Assembly: GCA_002409325.1 (NCBI GenBank)
Contig: DHUU01000014.1
Span: forward strand, 1-64,000
From: Bacteroidales bacterium UBA5226
GTDB taxonomy: Bacteria; Bacteroidota; Bacteroidia; Bacteroidales; UBA932
Reading direction: 5' to 3'
Length of the DNA: 64,000 nt
The position numbers were made by a program, and so were the translations under genes. The notes under the pieces are model-generated. The model saw only the letters and a list, made by a program, of their open reading frames with translations. It was not told the DNA's origin and searched no databases. How positions within the stretch are numbered: the stretch's first letter is position 1; each line of letters begins with the position of its first letter. Positions 1-8,135 of the stretch are shown piece by piece.

Positions 1-15
1 TCGTTAAAGGGGTTG

Positions 16-45
16 CAAAGATAAAGAGAAATTTGAATCTCCAAA
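16..45 (-). promoter_or_regulatory. Bacteroidota-type promoter firing off the left edge
   Basis: Reading the minus strand, TTTG (45-42) is followed after 18 nt by TATCTTTG (23-16), which matches the Bacteroidota consensus TTTG-N19ish-TAnnTTTG. It lies downstream of tRNA-His and points out of the window, so it should drive a gene not visible here. Confidence 0.5.
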
Positions 46-75
46 AAAAAATGTACAAAACTTCTCCTGATTCAG

Positions 76-150
76 GGTGAAAGAGGGGATTCGAACCCCC
101 GACCTCTAGAGCCACAATCTAGCGCTCTAACCAACTGAGCTACGATCACC
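76..150 (-). tRNA. tRNA-His (GTG)
   Basis: The reverse complement folds as a cloverleaf. The D arm contains AGCTCAGTTGGTTAGAGC, the anticodon stem CTAGA/TCTAG encloses loop TTGTGGC (anticodon GTG), and the T loop is TTCGAAT. A G at -1 faces C73, the histidine identity pair. CCA is not encoded. Two adjacent acceptor-stem positions are unpaired (5-68 is T/T and 6-67 is C/T), which is unusual. It is preceded by its own promoter. Confidence 0.9.
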
Positions 151-162
151 ATTTTGGGATTG

Positions 163-193
163 CAAAAGTAAAATAAAAAACAATACCGGCAAA
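163..193 (-). promoter_or_regulatory. Promoter of tRNA-His
   Basis: On the minus strand TTTG (193-190), a 19-nt spacer and TACTTTTG (170-163) exactly match the Bacteroidota -33/-7 pattern. The -7 box lies 12 nt upstream of the tRNA 5' end. Confidence 0.65.
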
Positions 194-200
194 AAAGACA

Positions 201-797
201 TCACATATCCTTCCAATTATCAATAACAAATAAGAAATGATAGCGTTTTTCACCTTCTTTTGTTTCCAGCGGAAGTATCACTGATACCTTTTGTCCTACA
301 TTATCCCTTTTTTCATAAAAAAGGTAATTGATTTTCCAGAGACTGAAATTCGTGGGCTCATCAATAATATTGTCTACGGGCAAAAGAAAATCTTCCAACA
401 GGGTTCCGGGTGCCAGGAAAGTGGTGTCCTGAGGCCGGGTTCTTTGTGCAAGATCAACTCCGTTATGAATTACCCTGAGTGTGTCGCCGTGTTGGTTTAT
501 ATATTTTGCCTTTTCCCAGTCAACAAATAAGGTGTCGGGCAGTAAATTCTTCATTTTAAAGGCAAATCGGGTATTGGTCAGAACAAGGCCAATTTGAATA
601 AACGAATCCTGGTAGGTATATTCGGTGGTGCCGTCGGCCAAACCTCTGGTAGAAAACATCAGGTTCTTATTCTCAGACTCCGGCACACAGAAAACATCTT
701 CCATATGAATGGAATATATCCCCAGTCGGGGCGTCCCGCAGGACACGAAGGCCAGTAAGGCGAGCAAAGCTCCTTTAAGCTTAAGGGTTAACCGCAT
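201..797 (-). CDS. Lipoprotein of unknown function
   Basis: This 198-residue protein has a lipoprotein signal peptide: Lys-rich start, hydrophobic stretch, then lipobox FVSC-G about 20 residues in. I recognise no family in the mature part. The ATG at 797 is preferred over an upstream in-frame start at 857, because that start would overlap the preceding gene and because a TATCTTTG box sits 7 nt upstream of 797. The same-strand neighbour (830-1351) is also a lipoprotein of unknown function, so the two may act together in the envelope. The lipoprotein nature is seen; the role is unknown. Confidence 0.7.
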   Translation of the reverse strand: MRLTLKLKGALLALLAFVSCGTPRLGIYSIHMEDVFCVPESENKNLMFSTRGLADGTTEYTYQDSFIQIGLVLTNTRFAFKMKNLLPDTLFVDWEKAKYINQHGDTLRVIHNGVDLAQRTRPQDTTFLAPGTLLEDFLLPVDNIIDEPTNFSLWKINYLFYEKRDNVGQKVSVILPLETKEGEKRYHFLFVIDNWKDM

Positions 798-804
798 ACA
801 GGAG

Positions 805-812
805 CAAAGATA
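805..812 (-). promoter_or_regulatory. -7 element TATCTTTG upstream of the lipoprotein gene
   Basis: TATCTTTG on the minus strand ends 7 nt before the ATG at 797. No well-placed TTTG -33 box is visible. If active, the mRNA would be nearly leaderless. Confidence 0.4.
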
Positions 813-829
813 CACAAATTGGCGGATAA

Positions 830-1351
830 TCAGTTTGCAACCAGCTTCCTGAGCCATTTATAAATTTTTACGGCTTTGTCATTGTCGTTGGTGCGGATCC
901 AGTCGCCGTACTGATTCAGAATTACCTGACGGTAACGATGTTCCGTCCGGTCATGCCAATAGCAGGAATACATCTGAATTCCCATGTCGGCACCATGTTG
1001 TTCGGGTCTTGTAAGTGAACCTTTTGAGGCCGGAAACACCAAATGATTGTAGTATGACATTTCTCTAGTAGAGACTTTCCCAATCACAGAGTCGCAGTAA
1101 GACAGGTTTTCCTCCAGCTGGTCCCTGGAAATATACCCCAACGAGTCGGGATAGTTCCATTTCGCAGGATTTTTATAGGCCCGTACAGTACCATTTTCGT
1201 CTATCATCCAGCCCGAATGAATAGAAACCCAGGCGTGGTTTTCATATGAAAAATGATAGTACGCATGGGATGCGCTACAAGATTGCCACAAGTCCGGTTT
1301 GCAGCCGTTCAGGCTTACCAGGCACAGAAGCAATAAAATAATCCTTTTCAT
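830..1351 (-). CDS. Lipoprotein of unknown function
   Basis: This 173-residue protein begins with a signal peptide ending in lipobox SLNGC. The mature part is rich in Tyr, Trp and His, with no domain I recognise. The start at 1351 places the signal peptide at the N-terminus; an upstream in-frame start at 1378 would add nine residues before it. It is transcribed divergently from crtI and lies upstream of another lipoprotein gene with a 32-bp gap. Function unknown. Confidence 0.7.
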   Translation of the reverse strand: MKRIILLLLCLVSLNGCKPDLWQSCSASHAYYHFSYENHAWVSIHSGWMIDENGTVRAYKNPAKWNYPDSLGYISRDQLEENLSYCDSVIGKVSTREMSYYNHLVFPASKGSLTRPEQHGADMGIQMYSCYWHDRTEHRYRQVILNQYGDWIRTNDNDKAVKIYKWLRKLVAN

Positions 1352-1367
1352 ATAGTTAAACGTATTT

Positions 1368-1396
1368 TTTGCATACAAATTTTCAAATTATATTTG
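1368..1396 (+). promoter_or_regulatory. Putative promoter of the crtI cluster
   Basis: TTTG (1368-1371), a 17-nt spacer and TATATTTG (1389-1396) resemble the Bacteroidota promoter, with a slightly short spacer. The crtI ATG follows at 1422. Confidence 0.45.
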
Positions 1397-1421
1397 GACT
1401 TTAGAAATATTTATACCCTCC

Positions 1422-2918
1422 ATGAACGAAAAGAACACTGCTGTCATCATAGGTGCCGGTGCAGGCGGCATAGCCACAGCTATTTTCCTGGCAAGAAAGG
1501 GATACCTTGTGAGTGTTTATGAACAGTCCGAGACACCCGGCGGCCGGTGCAGCTGTTACATCCAGGAAGGACACCGGTTTGACCTGGGAGCTACCATCTT
1601 TCTGATGCCGGACCTTTACAGGAAAGTATTTGATTCCCTGGGCATTTCTTTTGACAGTGCCATAAAATCAAAACACCTTGCCGAGATATACCGTCTATAT
1701 TTCACCGACGGAACCATCTTTCGCTTTACCACAGACCGCCAGGTTATGGAAGAGCAGCTCGAAGCCCTTGAAAGGGGCAGTTATCGCCGTTTTCTTGAAT
1801 ATGTGGAAAAAGGGTACGGTTTTTACCGCATTGCCATCAACGAGTTGCTCGGACGCAACTACACTTCCCTATTTCAGTTCATCTCTTTAAAAAACATAGG
1901 CATCATGTTCCGCATCAAAACCCTTACAAGCCATATGCGCTATGTAAAGCGCTTTTTCCAGCACCCCCACTTGCGGACAGCTTTCACCTTCCAGAACATC
2001 TACGTGGGACAAAATCCCTATACCGCTCCGGCTCTTTTCTCCATGCTCCCCGGAGCCGAGATCAGCCAGGGGTCGCTCGTGGCCGAAGGCGGGATGTTCA
2101 GCGTGGTGGAAAGCCTGGTTGAGGCTGCCAGGGAACTCGGTGTAAATTTTTATTACAAAAGTCCTGTGCGGAAAATTATCACCAGCGGGAAAAAAGCCAC
2201 CGGTATTGAATTGGAAGACGGCACAACAGTTCCAGCAGGGATTGTAGTGGCCAACGCAGACCTTCCCTATGTGTACAGGGAATTGCTCAGGGATAAGTGT
2301 TATACCGCATGGCTGGACAAAATGAAGTACTCTTGCTCTGCCATATCATTTCACTGGGCACTTGATAAAATATATCCGGGACTCGGCCTGCATAATGTTT
2401 TCATGTCTGAACGTTACAAGCACAACCTGGACCAGATATTCAGGGACAAAAAGGTTTCAGATGATCCAAGTTTTTATGTGTTTTGTCCCCGGGAAACAGA
2501 TCCCGGATCTGCTCCTGAAGGCGGGGACACAATATCGGTGATTGTGCCTGTGGGTCATTTGCATAAGAAAAACAAAGGCCAGTGGGAGGCCATCCGGGAA
2601 CAGGTTCGCAAAAGAGTAATTGAAAGACTGGATAAACAGGGACTGAAGGATCTTGAATTGCACATTAAATTTGAGAAGTGCCTGATGCCCGAAATATGGG
2701 AAAAAAAGTTCCACATAGCCAAAGGATCGGTATTTGGAAGCATAAGCCACTTTATATTGCAGATGGGATATTTCCGCCCGCACAACCGCCACCGCACCTT
2801 CAGGAATTTGTATTTTGCCGGTGGAAGCACCCATCCCGGAAACGGAGTTCCTCTGGTGCTTATGTCTGCCGCACTCACTTCGGAACGAATCATTAAGGAA
2901 CAACAGAATGAGCAGTAA
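1422..2918 (+). CDS. crtI: Phytoene desaturase (CrtI family)
   Basis: This 498-residue FAD-dependent desaturase introduces double bonds into phytoene to make coloured carotenoids at the membrane. The N-terminal dinucleotide-binding motif GAGAGGIATAIFLARKGY is followed by PGGRC. The C-terminal carotenoid-desaturase signature includes FAGGSTHPGNGVPLVL. Length fits the family. The gene overlaps crtB by 11 bp, which supports a coupled biosynthetic pair. No cyclase, ketolase or hydroxylase gene is adjacent, so the end product cannot be read from this locus. A related amine-oxidase-like desaturase is possible, but the crtB partner makes CrtI the best call. Confidence 0.88.
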   Translation: MNEKNTAVIIGAGAGGIATAIFLARKGYLVSVYEQSETPGGRCSCYIQEGHRFDLGATIFLMPDLYRKVFDSLGISFDSAIKSKHLAEIYRLYFTDGTIFRFTTDRQVMEEQLEALERGSYRRFLEYVEKGYGFYRIAINELLGRNYTSLFQFISLKNIGIMFRIKTLTSHMRYVKRFFQHPHLRTAFTFQNIYVGQNPYTAPALFSMLPGAEISQGSLVAEGGMFSVVESLVEAARELGVNFYYKSPVRKIITSGKKATGIELEDGTTVPAGIVVANADLPYVYRELLRDKCYTAWLDKMKYSCSAISFHWALDKIYPGLGLHNVFMSERYKHNLDQIFRDKKVSDDPSFYVFCPRETDPGSAPEGGDTISVIVPVGHLHKKNKGQWEAIREQVRKRVIERLDKQGLKDLELHIKFEKCLMPEIWEKKFHIAKGSVFGSISHFILQMGYFRPHNRHRTFRNLYFAGGSTHPGNGVPLVLMSAALTSERIIKEQQNEQ

Positions 2919-3840
2919 ATCTGAAAGGAAGCAGTTGCTGGAAATATTTGATTCCATTGATTTTGAAAACATAAAAAAGCATCCCAACATCCTGATCGCA
3001 GCGGCCTTCTGGGAACCGGAACGCTACCGTGCCGCCTGCACGACCTATCGCTTTTTGCGATCCGCAGATGATCTTGTGGATAATTATAAAATCAAACACC
3101 CTGCCATTGAAAAACAGGAACAGGCCGTACTTGTGGAAACTCTGGGCAATCTCACCGCTCAGCTCAGCAGCAAAGCCGGTGATGCTACCGACCGGGAACT
3201 GGTTGCAACCTGGGAGAAATTCCTGATCCCCCTCTGGCCCGTAGAGGCTTTTACCCGGTCCATGGTCTATGATATTCACCACCAGGGCTTCCCCTCTTTC
3301 TCTTCATTCCTTGAATATGCCGAGGGGGCCTCTGTGGCACCCGCCGGCGTTTTTGTCCATCTTTGCGGCCTGCGGAAGGAAAACGGGCATTACATGCCAC
3401 CATTATTTGATGTGCGGGAAACGGCCCGTCCCTGCGCCATTTTCAGTTACCTGGTACATATAATCCGGGACTTTCAGCAAGACAGGCTGGAGAACCTGAA
3501 TTATTTTCCTTCCGACCTGCTCAGCCTATACGGATTAAGCCAGGAACAGCTGGAACGCATGGCCCGCGGAGGTCCTATACTGCCTTCATTCCGCAACCTG
3601 GTAAGGCACTATATGGAGGTTGCCGATACTTATCGCCGGGAAACGCTGCAAATAATCAATAAAGTCTCTCCACTGCTCAATACCCGTTACCGTTTAAGCC
3701 TTCATATCATTTTTGATTTGTACCTGATGGTTTTCCGGCGCATTGATCCCGAAAAAGGAATTTTTACTACAGACGCGCTGAATCCCTCCCCGGATCAGAT
3801 CAAAGCGCAAGTGCTAAATACCATTCTTAATTATTATTAA
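2908..3840 (+). CDS. crtB: Phytoene/squalene synthase family protein (CrtB)
   Basis: This 310-residue trans-isoprenyl diphosphate synthase should condense two geranylgeranyl diphosphates into phytoene. Both Mg-diphosphate aspartate-rich motifs are visible: RSADDLVDNY near residue 55 and RDFQQDRLENLNYFP near residue 190. The ATG at 2908 overlaps the end of crtI (ATGAGCAGTAA), indicating translational coupling. A squalene-type product cannot be excluded from sequence alone, but the CrtI partner favours phytoene. Confidence 0.85.
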   Translation: MSSKSERKQLLEIFDSIDFENIKKHPNILIAAAFWEPERYRAACTTYRFLRSADDLVDNYKIKHPAIEKQEQAVLVETLGNLTAQLSSKAGDATDRELVATWEKFLIPLWPVEAFTRSMVYDIHHQGFPSFSSFLEYAEGASVAPAGVFVHLCGLRKENGHYMPPLFDVRETARPCAIFSYLVHIIRDFQQDRLENLNYFPSDLLSLYGLSQEQLERMARGGPILPSFRNLVRHYMEVADTYRRETLQIINKVSPLLNTRYRLSLHIIFDLYLMVFRRIDPEKGIFTTDALNPSPDQIKAQVLNTILNYY

Positions 3841-3852
3841 CTTTATGGATCC

Positions 3853-4581
3853 ATGGCAAGGATCCTCAAATATTCATTAAGGTTGTTGCTTCTTGCAGCA
3901 ACCCTGCCTGTCCTGTCTGCTTCAACGCAAGATACCGGTTCACAGGATTTTGCGCGTAAGCGCAGTGCAATGGTGCGTGACCAGATTGTTGAGCGCGGAG
4001 TTACACACCGCGCCACCCTGCAGGCCATGCGTACGGTGGAACGCCATCTTTTTGTAGACCCTTCACTCAGATCCAGGGCTTATGACGACAATCCCCTTCC
4101 CATAGGATACGGGCAAACCATATCACAACCCTTTATTGTGGCCTACATGACCAGCCTGCTGGACCTTAAAACAGGACACAGGGTCCTGGAGATAGGCACG
4201 GGATCGGGCTACCAGGCGGCCATACTGGCCATGATAGCAGATTCTGTCTATACCATGGAAATTGTGACAGAACTTGCGACCAGTGCAAAAAAAAGATTGC
4301 AGGACCTGAATTACCATAACGTTGAAGTGGTGCCCGGTGACGGATATTACGGATTGCCCGGCAAAGCGCCCTTCCATGCCATTGTGGTAACAGCAGCTGC
4401 CGAACACATCCCGCCTCCCCTGATAGAACAGTTGGGCGAAGGAGGAAAAATGGTCATTCCTGTTGGATCTCAGTTCATGGTCCAGAACCTTATCCTGGTT
4501 GAAAAAAAGAAGGGACGCATCACTACTACCAACCTGATGCCGGTCCGTTTTGTACCCTTCACAAGGGAAGAAACCCGGTAA
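3853..4581 (+). CDS. pcm: Protein-L-isoaspartate O-methyltransferase, apparently exported
   Basis: This 242-residue SAM methyltransferase of the PIMT family repairs isoaspartyl residues in damaged proteins. The family motif GQTISQPFIVAYMTSLL precedes SAM motif I, VLEIGTGSGYQAAIL. Unlike cytosolic PIMTs it starts with a basic, hydrophobic leader (about residues 1-25, through LLLLAATLPVLSAS) that looks like a signal peptide. The gene follows crtB by 12 bp and precedes the next membrane protein by 10 bp, so it is probably co-transcribed with the carotenoid genes. Where an exported copy would obtain SAM is unclear. Confidence 0.85.
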   Translation: MARILKYSLRLLLLAATLPVLSASTQDTGSQDFARKRSAMVRDQIVERGVTHRATLQAMRTVERHLFVDPSLRSRAYDDNPLPIGYGQTISQPFIVAYMTSLLDLKTGHRVLEIGTGSGYQAAILAMIADSVYTMEIVTELATSAKKRLQDLNYHNVEVVPGDGYYGLPGKAPFHAIVVTAAAEHIPPPLIEQLGEGGKMVIPVGSQFMVQNLILVEKKKGRITTTNLMPVRFVPFTREETR

Positions 4582-4591
4582 ACGAAAAATC

Positions 4592-7039
4592 ATGAAAAGA
4601 AGACTGGCAATTTCCATAAGCCTGCTTTCCTGCAGTATGGTCGCATTTCAGATTGCCCTTATGCAGATCCTGTCAATCTGTCAGTGGAATCATTTTGCCT
4701 ATATGGTAATATCTGTTGCCATGCTTGGATTTGGAGCAAGCGGGAGTGTCCTGGCTTTTCTGAAAAAATACCTGATCCTAAAAATCGAAACCAACCTTGC
4801 CATACTCATGTTCTTTACTTCTTTAAGCATCACGGGGATTCTTTTTCTGTCCGGCACGGTGTTCGGAGGTTTTGATTCATACCTGGTTTTCTACCAGAAA
4901 AGCCACTACCTGAACCTGGTCTGTTCCTATTTAATGTTGTTTGTGCCCTTTTTCCTGGGAGCATCTGCTATTGGCCTGGCATACTGTCATTACGCCTCTA
5001 ATATTGGCCGTTTATATTTTGCCGATCTGGCAGGCTCCGGAATGGGGGGGCTGCTGATGTTAATCCTGCTCTGGTATGTTTCACCATCGGCAGTACCTTT
5101 TGTGATTGCCTGCCTTCCACTGGCTGCCGGTTTGATTTTGTTCCCCCAGGGGCGGAAAACAGTGGCAGAAAAAATAGGCCTTATTACATTGGCAGTGCTT
5201 GCCCTTGTTTTGGCTTTTACAGGCTTGCTGAACCCTCCCCACCTTCCTTATGTACAATATAAAAGCCTGTCACGCACCCTTTTACTTCCCGACGCCCGGG
5301 TGGTGGAAACCACCAACAGTCCTTACGGGGAACTCAAAATCGTATCTGCTCCTGCCCTTCGGTATGCGCCGGGGCTAAGCCTTAGTTATACCGGGACAGT
5401 ACCGGTAACTGTAGTGCTCTTCAATAACGGCGACTGGCTTGGTCCGCTTGTGCGTGTGGTTCAGCCGGAACCGCAAGTCGCTCAAGTCCTGCCGGGTACA
5501 GCGGAACCAAAGGATGCCGTGGAAACGGAGCATTATTTGGATTTTTCAACGCAGGCACTTCCTTACGTAATGGGCACTCCCGGTAAAGTGTTCGTGGCCG
5601 ATGCCGCTACCGGATGGTTGGCCGGATATGCCCTTTTCCGGGGAGCAAAAGAGATTGTTGCCGTAGAACCCAACAGTGCAGCGGTAGGGATGGTCAGAAG
5701 ATATGTAACTTTCCCGGAGGAGAGGATCCGTTTTGTAGCGGGCCATTCCAGATACTATTTACAGAAAGATGATTGGTATGATCTGATCCTCCTTCCCGAG
5801 ACCGGTTCCTTTGGAGGCAGTTCAGGCATTCTAGCCCTGGAAGAGCAATACCTGTTCACCCTGGATGCTTTTTCGCTCCTGTGGGACAGATTGTCCCCCG
5901 GCGGAATGATTGCAGTAACCCTGTGGATGGACCAGCCGCCCAGAAGCAGCCTTAAGATGCTGGCAACCATGGCCGTCACAGTAGAATCCAAGGGGGTGGA
6001 AGATCCTGCAGATCATATCGTGGCTGTACGCAGCTGGTCAACGGTCACCTACGTGCTGTCAAAAAACAAGGTTTCGGCCATTGCCATAGAAAAAATCCGC
6101 GCATTCTGCCACTCGCGCCAGTTTGATCCCCTCCTGTACCCGGGGATCCGTCCGGAAGAAAGAGAAGTATACAACGTATTGCAGGATGAGTCGTTTTTCC
6201 GGGCTACAGACCTTCTCCTGAGCGGGGACAGGGAAACCCTGCTAGGGGATTACGACTTTCAGATACGGCCTGCCACCGATTCCCGCCCATATTTTTCGCA
6301 ATTTCTCAAATTGGGGCGTTTGTCCAAAATGCGGAAGGTCTTTGGATCGGCGTCCGTGCCTTTCCTCGAGGTCGGTTACCTGATTGTGCTGTTGACTATG
6401 GTACAGATTTTTCTGGCCTCTTTCCTGTTTATAGTGCTTCCGCTGATTTTCAGAAAAGTGCCGGGAAAGGGAAAGGCACATCTTCTGGTCTTTTTCTCGG
6501 TCATAGGCATTGGTTATATGTTTGCCGAGATGGTTTTCATCCAGCAATTTAACCTGTTTTTTGGCAGTCCGCTCTATGCTGCTTCGGCCGTTCTGAGTGC
6601 GATGCTCTTTTTTTCTGGAATCGGCTCGGCCTGTTCCCAAAAATTGATCACAGGCAGCACCCGCTTGCGGCTTGTGGCCGTAGTGATTTCCGTGCTCCTT
6701 GCAGTTCTGGCCCTTTGCCTGCCGGCGCTGATGCGCGCTGCCATGGGAAGTCCGCTGCCGGTTAAGGTATTGTTGTGCGCTATGGTAATTGGGCCTCCGG
6801 GCTTGCTGATGGGCATGATGTTCCCCTCGGCAATCCGGGTCATAAGACAGGTAAACAACGGATCGCTTATTCCGTGGGCATGGGCTGTCAACGGGTCCTT
6901 CTCAGTGATCAGCACGGCCCTGGCGGCAGTGATTTCAGTAGAAGCCGGCTATCATACGGTTATGTGGGTGGCTGTTGCAGCCTATATGATTGCAGGGATT
7001 AGTACAAGATTTCGTCTTTTTTCTATATTTGTCAAATAA
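4592..7039 (+). CDS. Polytopic membrane protein with spermidine-synthase-like methyltransferase fold
   Basis: An 815-residue protein. The N-terminal about 225 residues form several hydrophobic helices. The centre (about residues 320-480) is a Rossmann SAM-fold domain resembling spermidine synthase (VFVADAATGWLAGYAL, then IVAVEPNS). The C-terminal about 200 residues are again hydrophobic helices. The aminopropyltransferase glycine loop and DSTDP-type catalytic motif are not recognisable; the equivalent place reads LILLPETGSFGG. It is therefore unlikely to be a true spermidine synthase. The ATG at 4592 follows pcm by 10 bp. Substrate unknown. Confidence 0.75.
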   Translation: MKRRLAISISLLSCSMVAFQIALMQILSICQWNHFAYMVISVAMLGFGASGSVLAFLKKYLILKIETNLAILMFFTSLSITGILFLSGTVFGGFDSYLVFYQKSHYLNLVCSYLMLFVPFFLGASAIGLAYCHYASNIGRLYFADLAGSGMGGLLMLILLWYVSPSAVPFVIACLPLAAGLILFPQGRKTVAEKIGLITLAVLALVLAFTGLLNPPHLPYVQYKSLSRTLLLPDARVVETTNSPYGELKIVSAPALRYAPGLSLSYTGTVPVTVVLFNNGDWLGPLVRVVQPEPQVAQVLPGTAEPKDAVETEHYLDFSTQALPYVMGTPGKVFVADAATGWLAGYALFRGAKEIVAVEPNSAAVGMVRRYVTFPEERIRFVAGHSRYYLQKDDWYDLILLPETGSFGGSSGILALEEQYLFTLDAFSLLWDRLSPGGMIAVTLWMDQPPRSSLKMLATMAVTVESKGVEDPADHIVAVRSWSTVTYVLSKNKVSAIAIEKIRAFCHSRQFDPLLYPGIRPEEREVYNVLQDESFFRATDLLLSGDRETLLGDYDFQIRPATDSRPYFSQFLKLGRLSKMRKVFGSASVPFLEVGYLIVLLTMVQIFLASFLFIVLPLIFRKVPGKGKAHLLVFFSVIGIGYMFAEMVFIQQFNLFFGSPLYAASAVLSAMLFFSGIGSACSQKLITGSTRLRLVAVVISVLLAVLALCLPALMRAAMGSPLPVKVLLCAMVIGPPGLLMGMMFPSAIRVIRQVNNGSLIPWAWAVNGSFSVISTALAAVISVEAGYHTVMWVAVAAYMIAGISTRFRLFSIFVK
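7024..7031 (+). promoter_or_regulatory. -7 element upstream of the DUF2147 gene
   Basis: TATATTTG lies at the extreme 3' end of the preceding gene, 25 nt before the ATG at 7057. No clear -33 box is visible. Confidence 0.35.
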
Positions 7040-7056
7040 ACTCTAATTTGAATATT

Positions 7057-7500
7057 ATGAAAAAGCTTGCCGTTTTGTTGTTTCTCAGTGTTTATTCGTT
7101 AACAGCACTTGCACAGGATGCAGGTAAAATCACCGGTATATGGTGGAATGAAAATAAGACAACCAAGATTCAGGTGGAGCTCAAGGATGGGAAATACATG
7201 GGTACAATCGTATATATGATCCCTGAAAAGTATGAAAACGGGGAAGAGCCCAAAGACGACAAAAATCCTGATCCGGCGCTCCAAAACCGCTCACTCATTG
7301 GACTTCGGATCCTGGATGGTTTTGTTTACAATGAGAAAAAGAACGAGTGGAAAGACGGGACGATATACGATCCGGCTTCGGGCAAGACGTATGACTGCTT
7401 TGCCCGTATGGAAAATAACGATTTGTTGAAATTAAGGGGTTTTGTAGCAGGAATGAGGATGTTGGGCAAGACTTCGGAGTGGTACAGGACCGAAAAGTAG
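7057..7500 (+). CDS. DUF2147 family secreted protein
   Basis: This 147-residue protein has a signal peptide ending near ALAQDAG. The mature part matches DUF2147: GIWWNENKTTKIQVEL at the start, then ALQNRSLIGLRIL and CFARMENNDLLKLRGF, ending with SEWYR. The family is a small beta-rich periplasmic or outer-membrane-associated domain of unknown biochemical role. The ATG at 7057 is preferred over an in-frame TTG at 7048. It is convergent with the broken crcB gene. Confidence 0.8.
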   Translation: MKKLAVLLFLSVYSLTALAQDAGKITGIWWNENKTTKIQVELKDGKYMGTIVYMIPEKYENGEEPKDDKNPDPALQNRSLIGLRILDGFVYNEKKNEWKDGTIYDPASGKTYDCFARMENNDLLKLRGFVAGMRMLGKTSEWYRTEK

Positions 7501-7531
7501 GAACACGTTTTTGCAACTTTATTCTGTTTAC

Positions 7532-7881
7532 TCAGGAATTTACTGGCGAACCAATTACCCGGTTCCTCAGGTACATGGCAATGAATGAGAGGAGAACGCT
7601 TAACAACACATACAACATTGCCAACATGAAATTCCTGTTTTTCAACAACAGGATATTATCGTGAGAGAAGGCTGAAAAAGTGGTAAATCCTCCGCAAAGT
7701 CCCTTCATCAGGAAAAGAATTACCTGGTTGTCGGTATGTTGTCCCCTGTCGGCCATTCCATAGAAAAGCCCCAGGGCAAAGCAACCTGTTATGTTGACCA
7801 GACATGTTTTAATGGGAAATGAAAATTGTTTCCTCCACCCAGACTGCTTCCCAACCCGACCAAAAGTATGTTTTTGAGCAT
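7532..7881 (-). pseudogene. crcB: Fluoride channel CrcB/FluC, N-terminus frameshifted
   Basis: The C-terminal three quarters are a clear FluC: KTCLVNITGCFALGLFYG (TM2 with the conserved Asn) and GGFTTFSAFS, then two more helices. In its own frame the start is an unrelated leader (ATG 7897). The expected first helix lies in another frame from ATG 7881, MLKNILLVGLGSSLGG, and reaches a stop after 30 codons. Joining the two would put the TM2 Asn near residue 31 rather than about 41, so roughly ten codons plus a frame are missing around 7835. FluC normally exports fluoride as a dual-topology dimer. This copy is probably non-functional unless it is a sequencing error. Confidence 0.75.
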
Positions 7882-7950
7882 TCAGGGCTAACTCCATAGC
7901 CGGTGCAAAAGTATTTTTGGCCTTCCCTCCTGGGCCGAATACAGCCCAAG

Positions 7951-7986
7951 AAAAAAAGGCTGCAAACTTATTTGCAGCCTTTTTTT
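7951..7986 (-). terminator. Strong bidirectional hairpin terminator
   Basis: A perfect 16-bp stem (7951-7966 with 7971-7986, loop CTTA) has a GGCTGC core and poly-A/poly-T flanks on both sides. It lies directly downstream of tRNA-Arg and should end that transcript. It is symmetrical, so it would also work on the plus strand. Confidence 0.85.
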
Positions 7987-7995
7987 CTTGTAGCG

Positions 7996-8069
7996 TGACC
8001 CAGGAGGGACTCAAACCCCCGACTTTCAGAACCGGAATCTGACGTTCTATTCAACTGAACTACTGGGCC
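7996..8069 (-). tRNA. tRNA-Arg (CCG)
   Basis: The reverse complement has acceptor GGCCCAG/CTGGGTC with one G-T wobble. The anticodon stem TCAGA/TCTGA encloses loop TTCCGGT (anticodon CCG), and the T arm contains GGGGGTTTGAGTCCCTC. The discriminator is A and CCA is not encoded. It is followed by a strong terminator and preceded by a TATCTTTG box. Confidence 0.92.
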
Positions 8070-8086
8070 GGCTTAATATTGGGATG

Positions 8087-8094
8087 CAAAGATA
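8087..8094 (-). promoter_or_regulatory. -7 element of the tRNA-Arg promoter
   Basis: TATCTTTG on the minus strand lies 17 nt upstream of the tRNA 5' end. The -33 region is not a clear match. Confidence 0.5.
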
Positions 8095-8123
8095 CGCAGA
8101 TTCCTGAACATTGAAAAAAAATG

Positions 8124-8131
8124 TATATTTG
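8124..8131 (+). promoter_or_regulatory. -7 element of the fabD promoter
   Basis: TATATTTG ends 4 nt before the fabD ATG at 8136, so the transcript would start at or next to the start codon. Confidence 0.5.
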
Positions 8132-8135
8132 GCTT

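Noticed and set aside
7479..7664. 61-codon plus-strand ORF downstream of DUF2147
   Set aside because: It overlaps the DUF2147 end and is antisense to the FluC coding part; no recognisable features.
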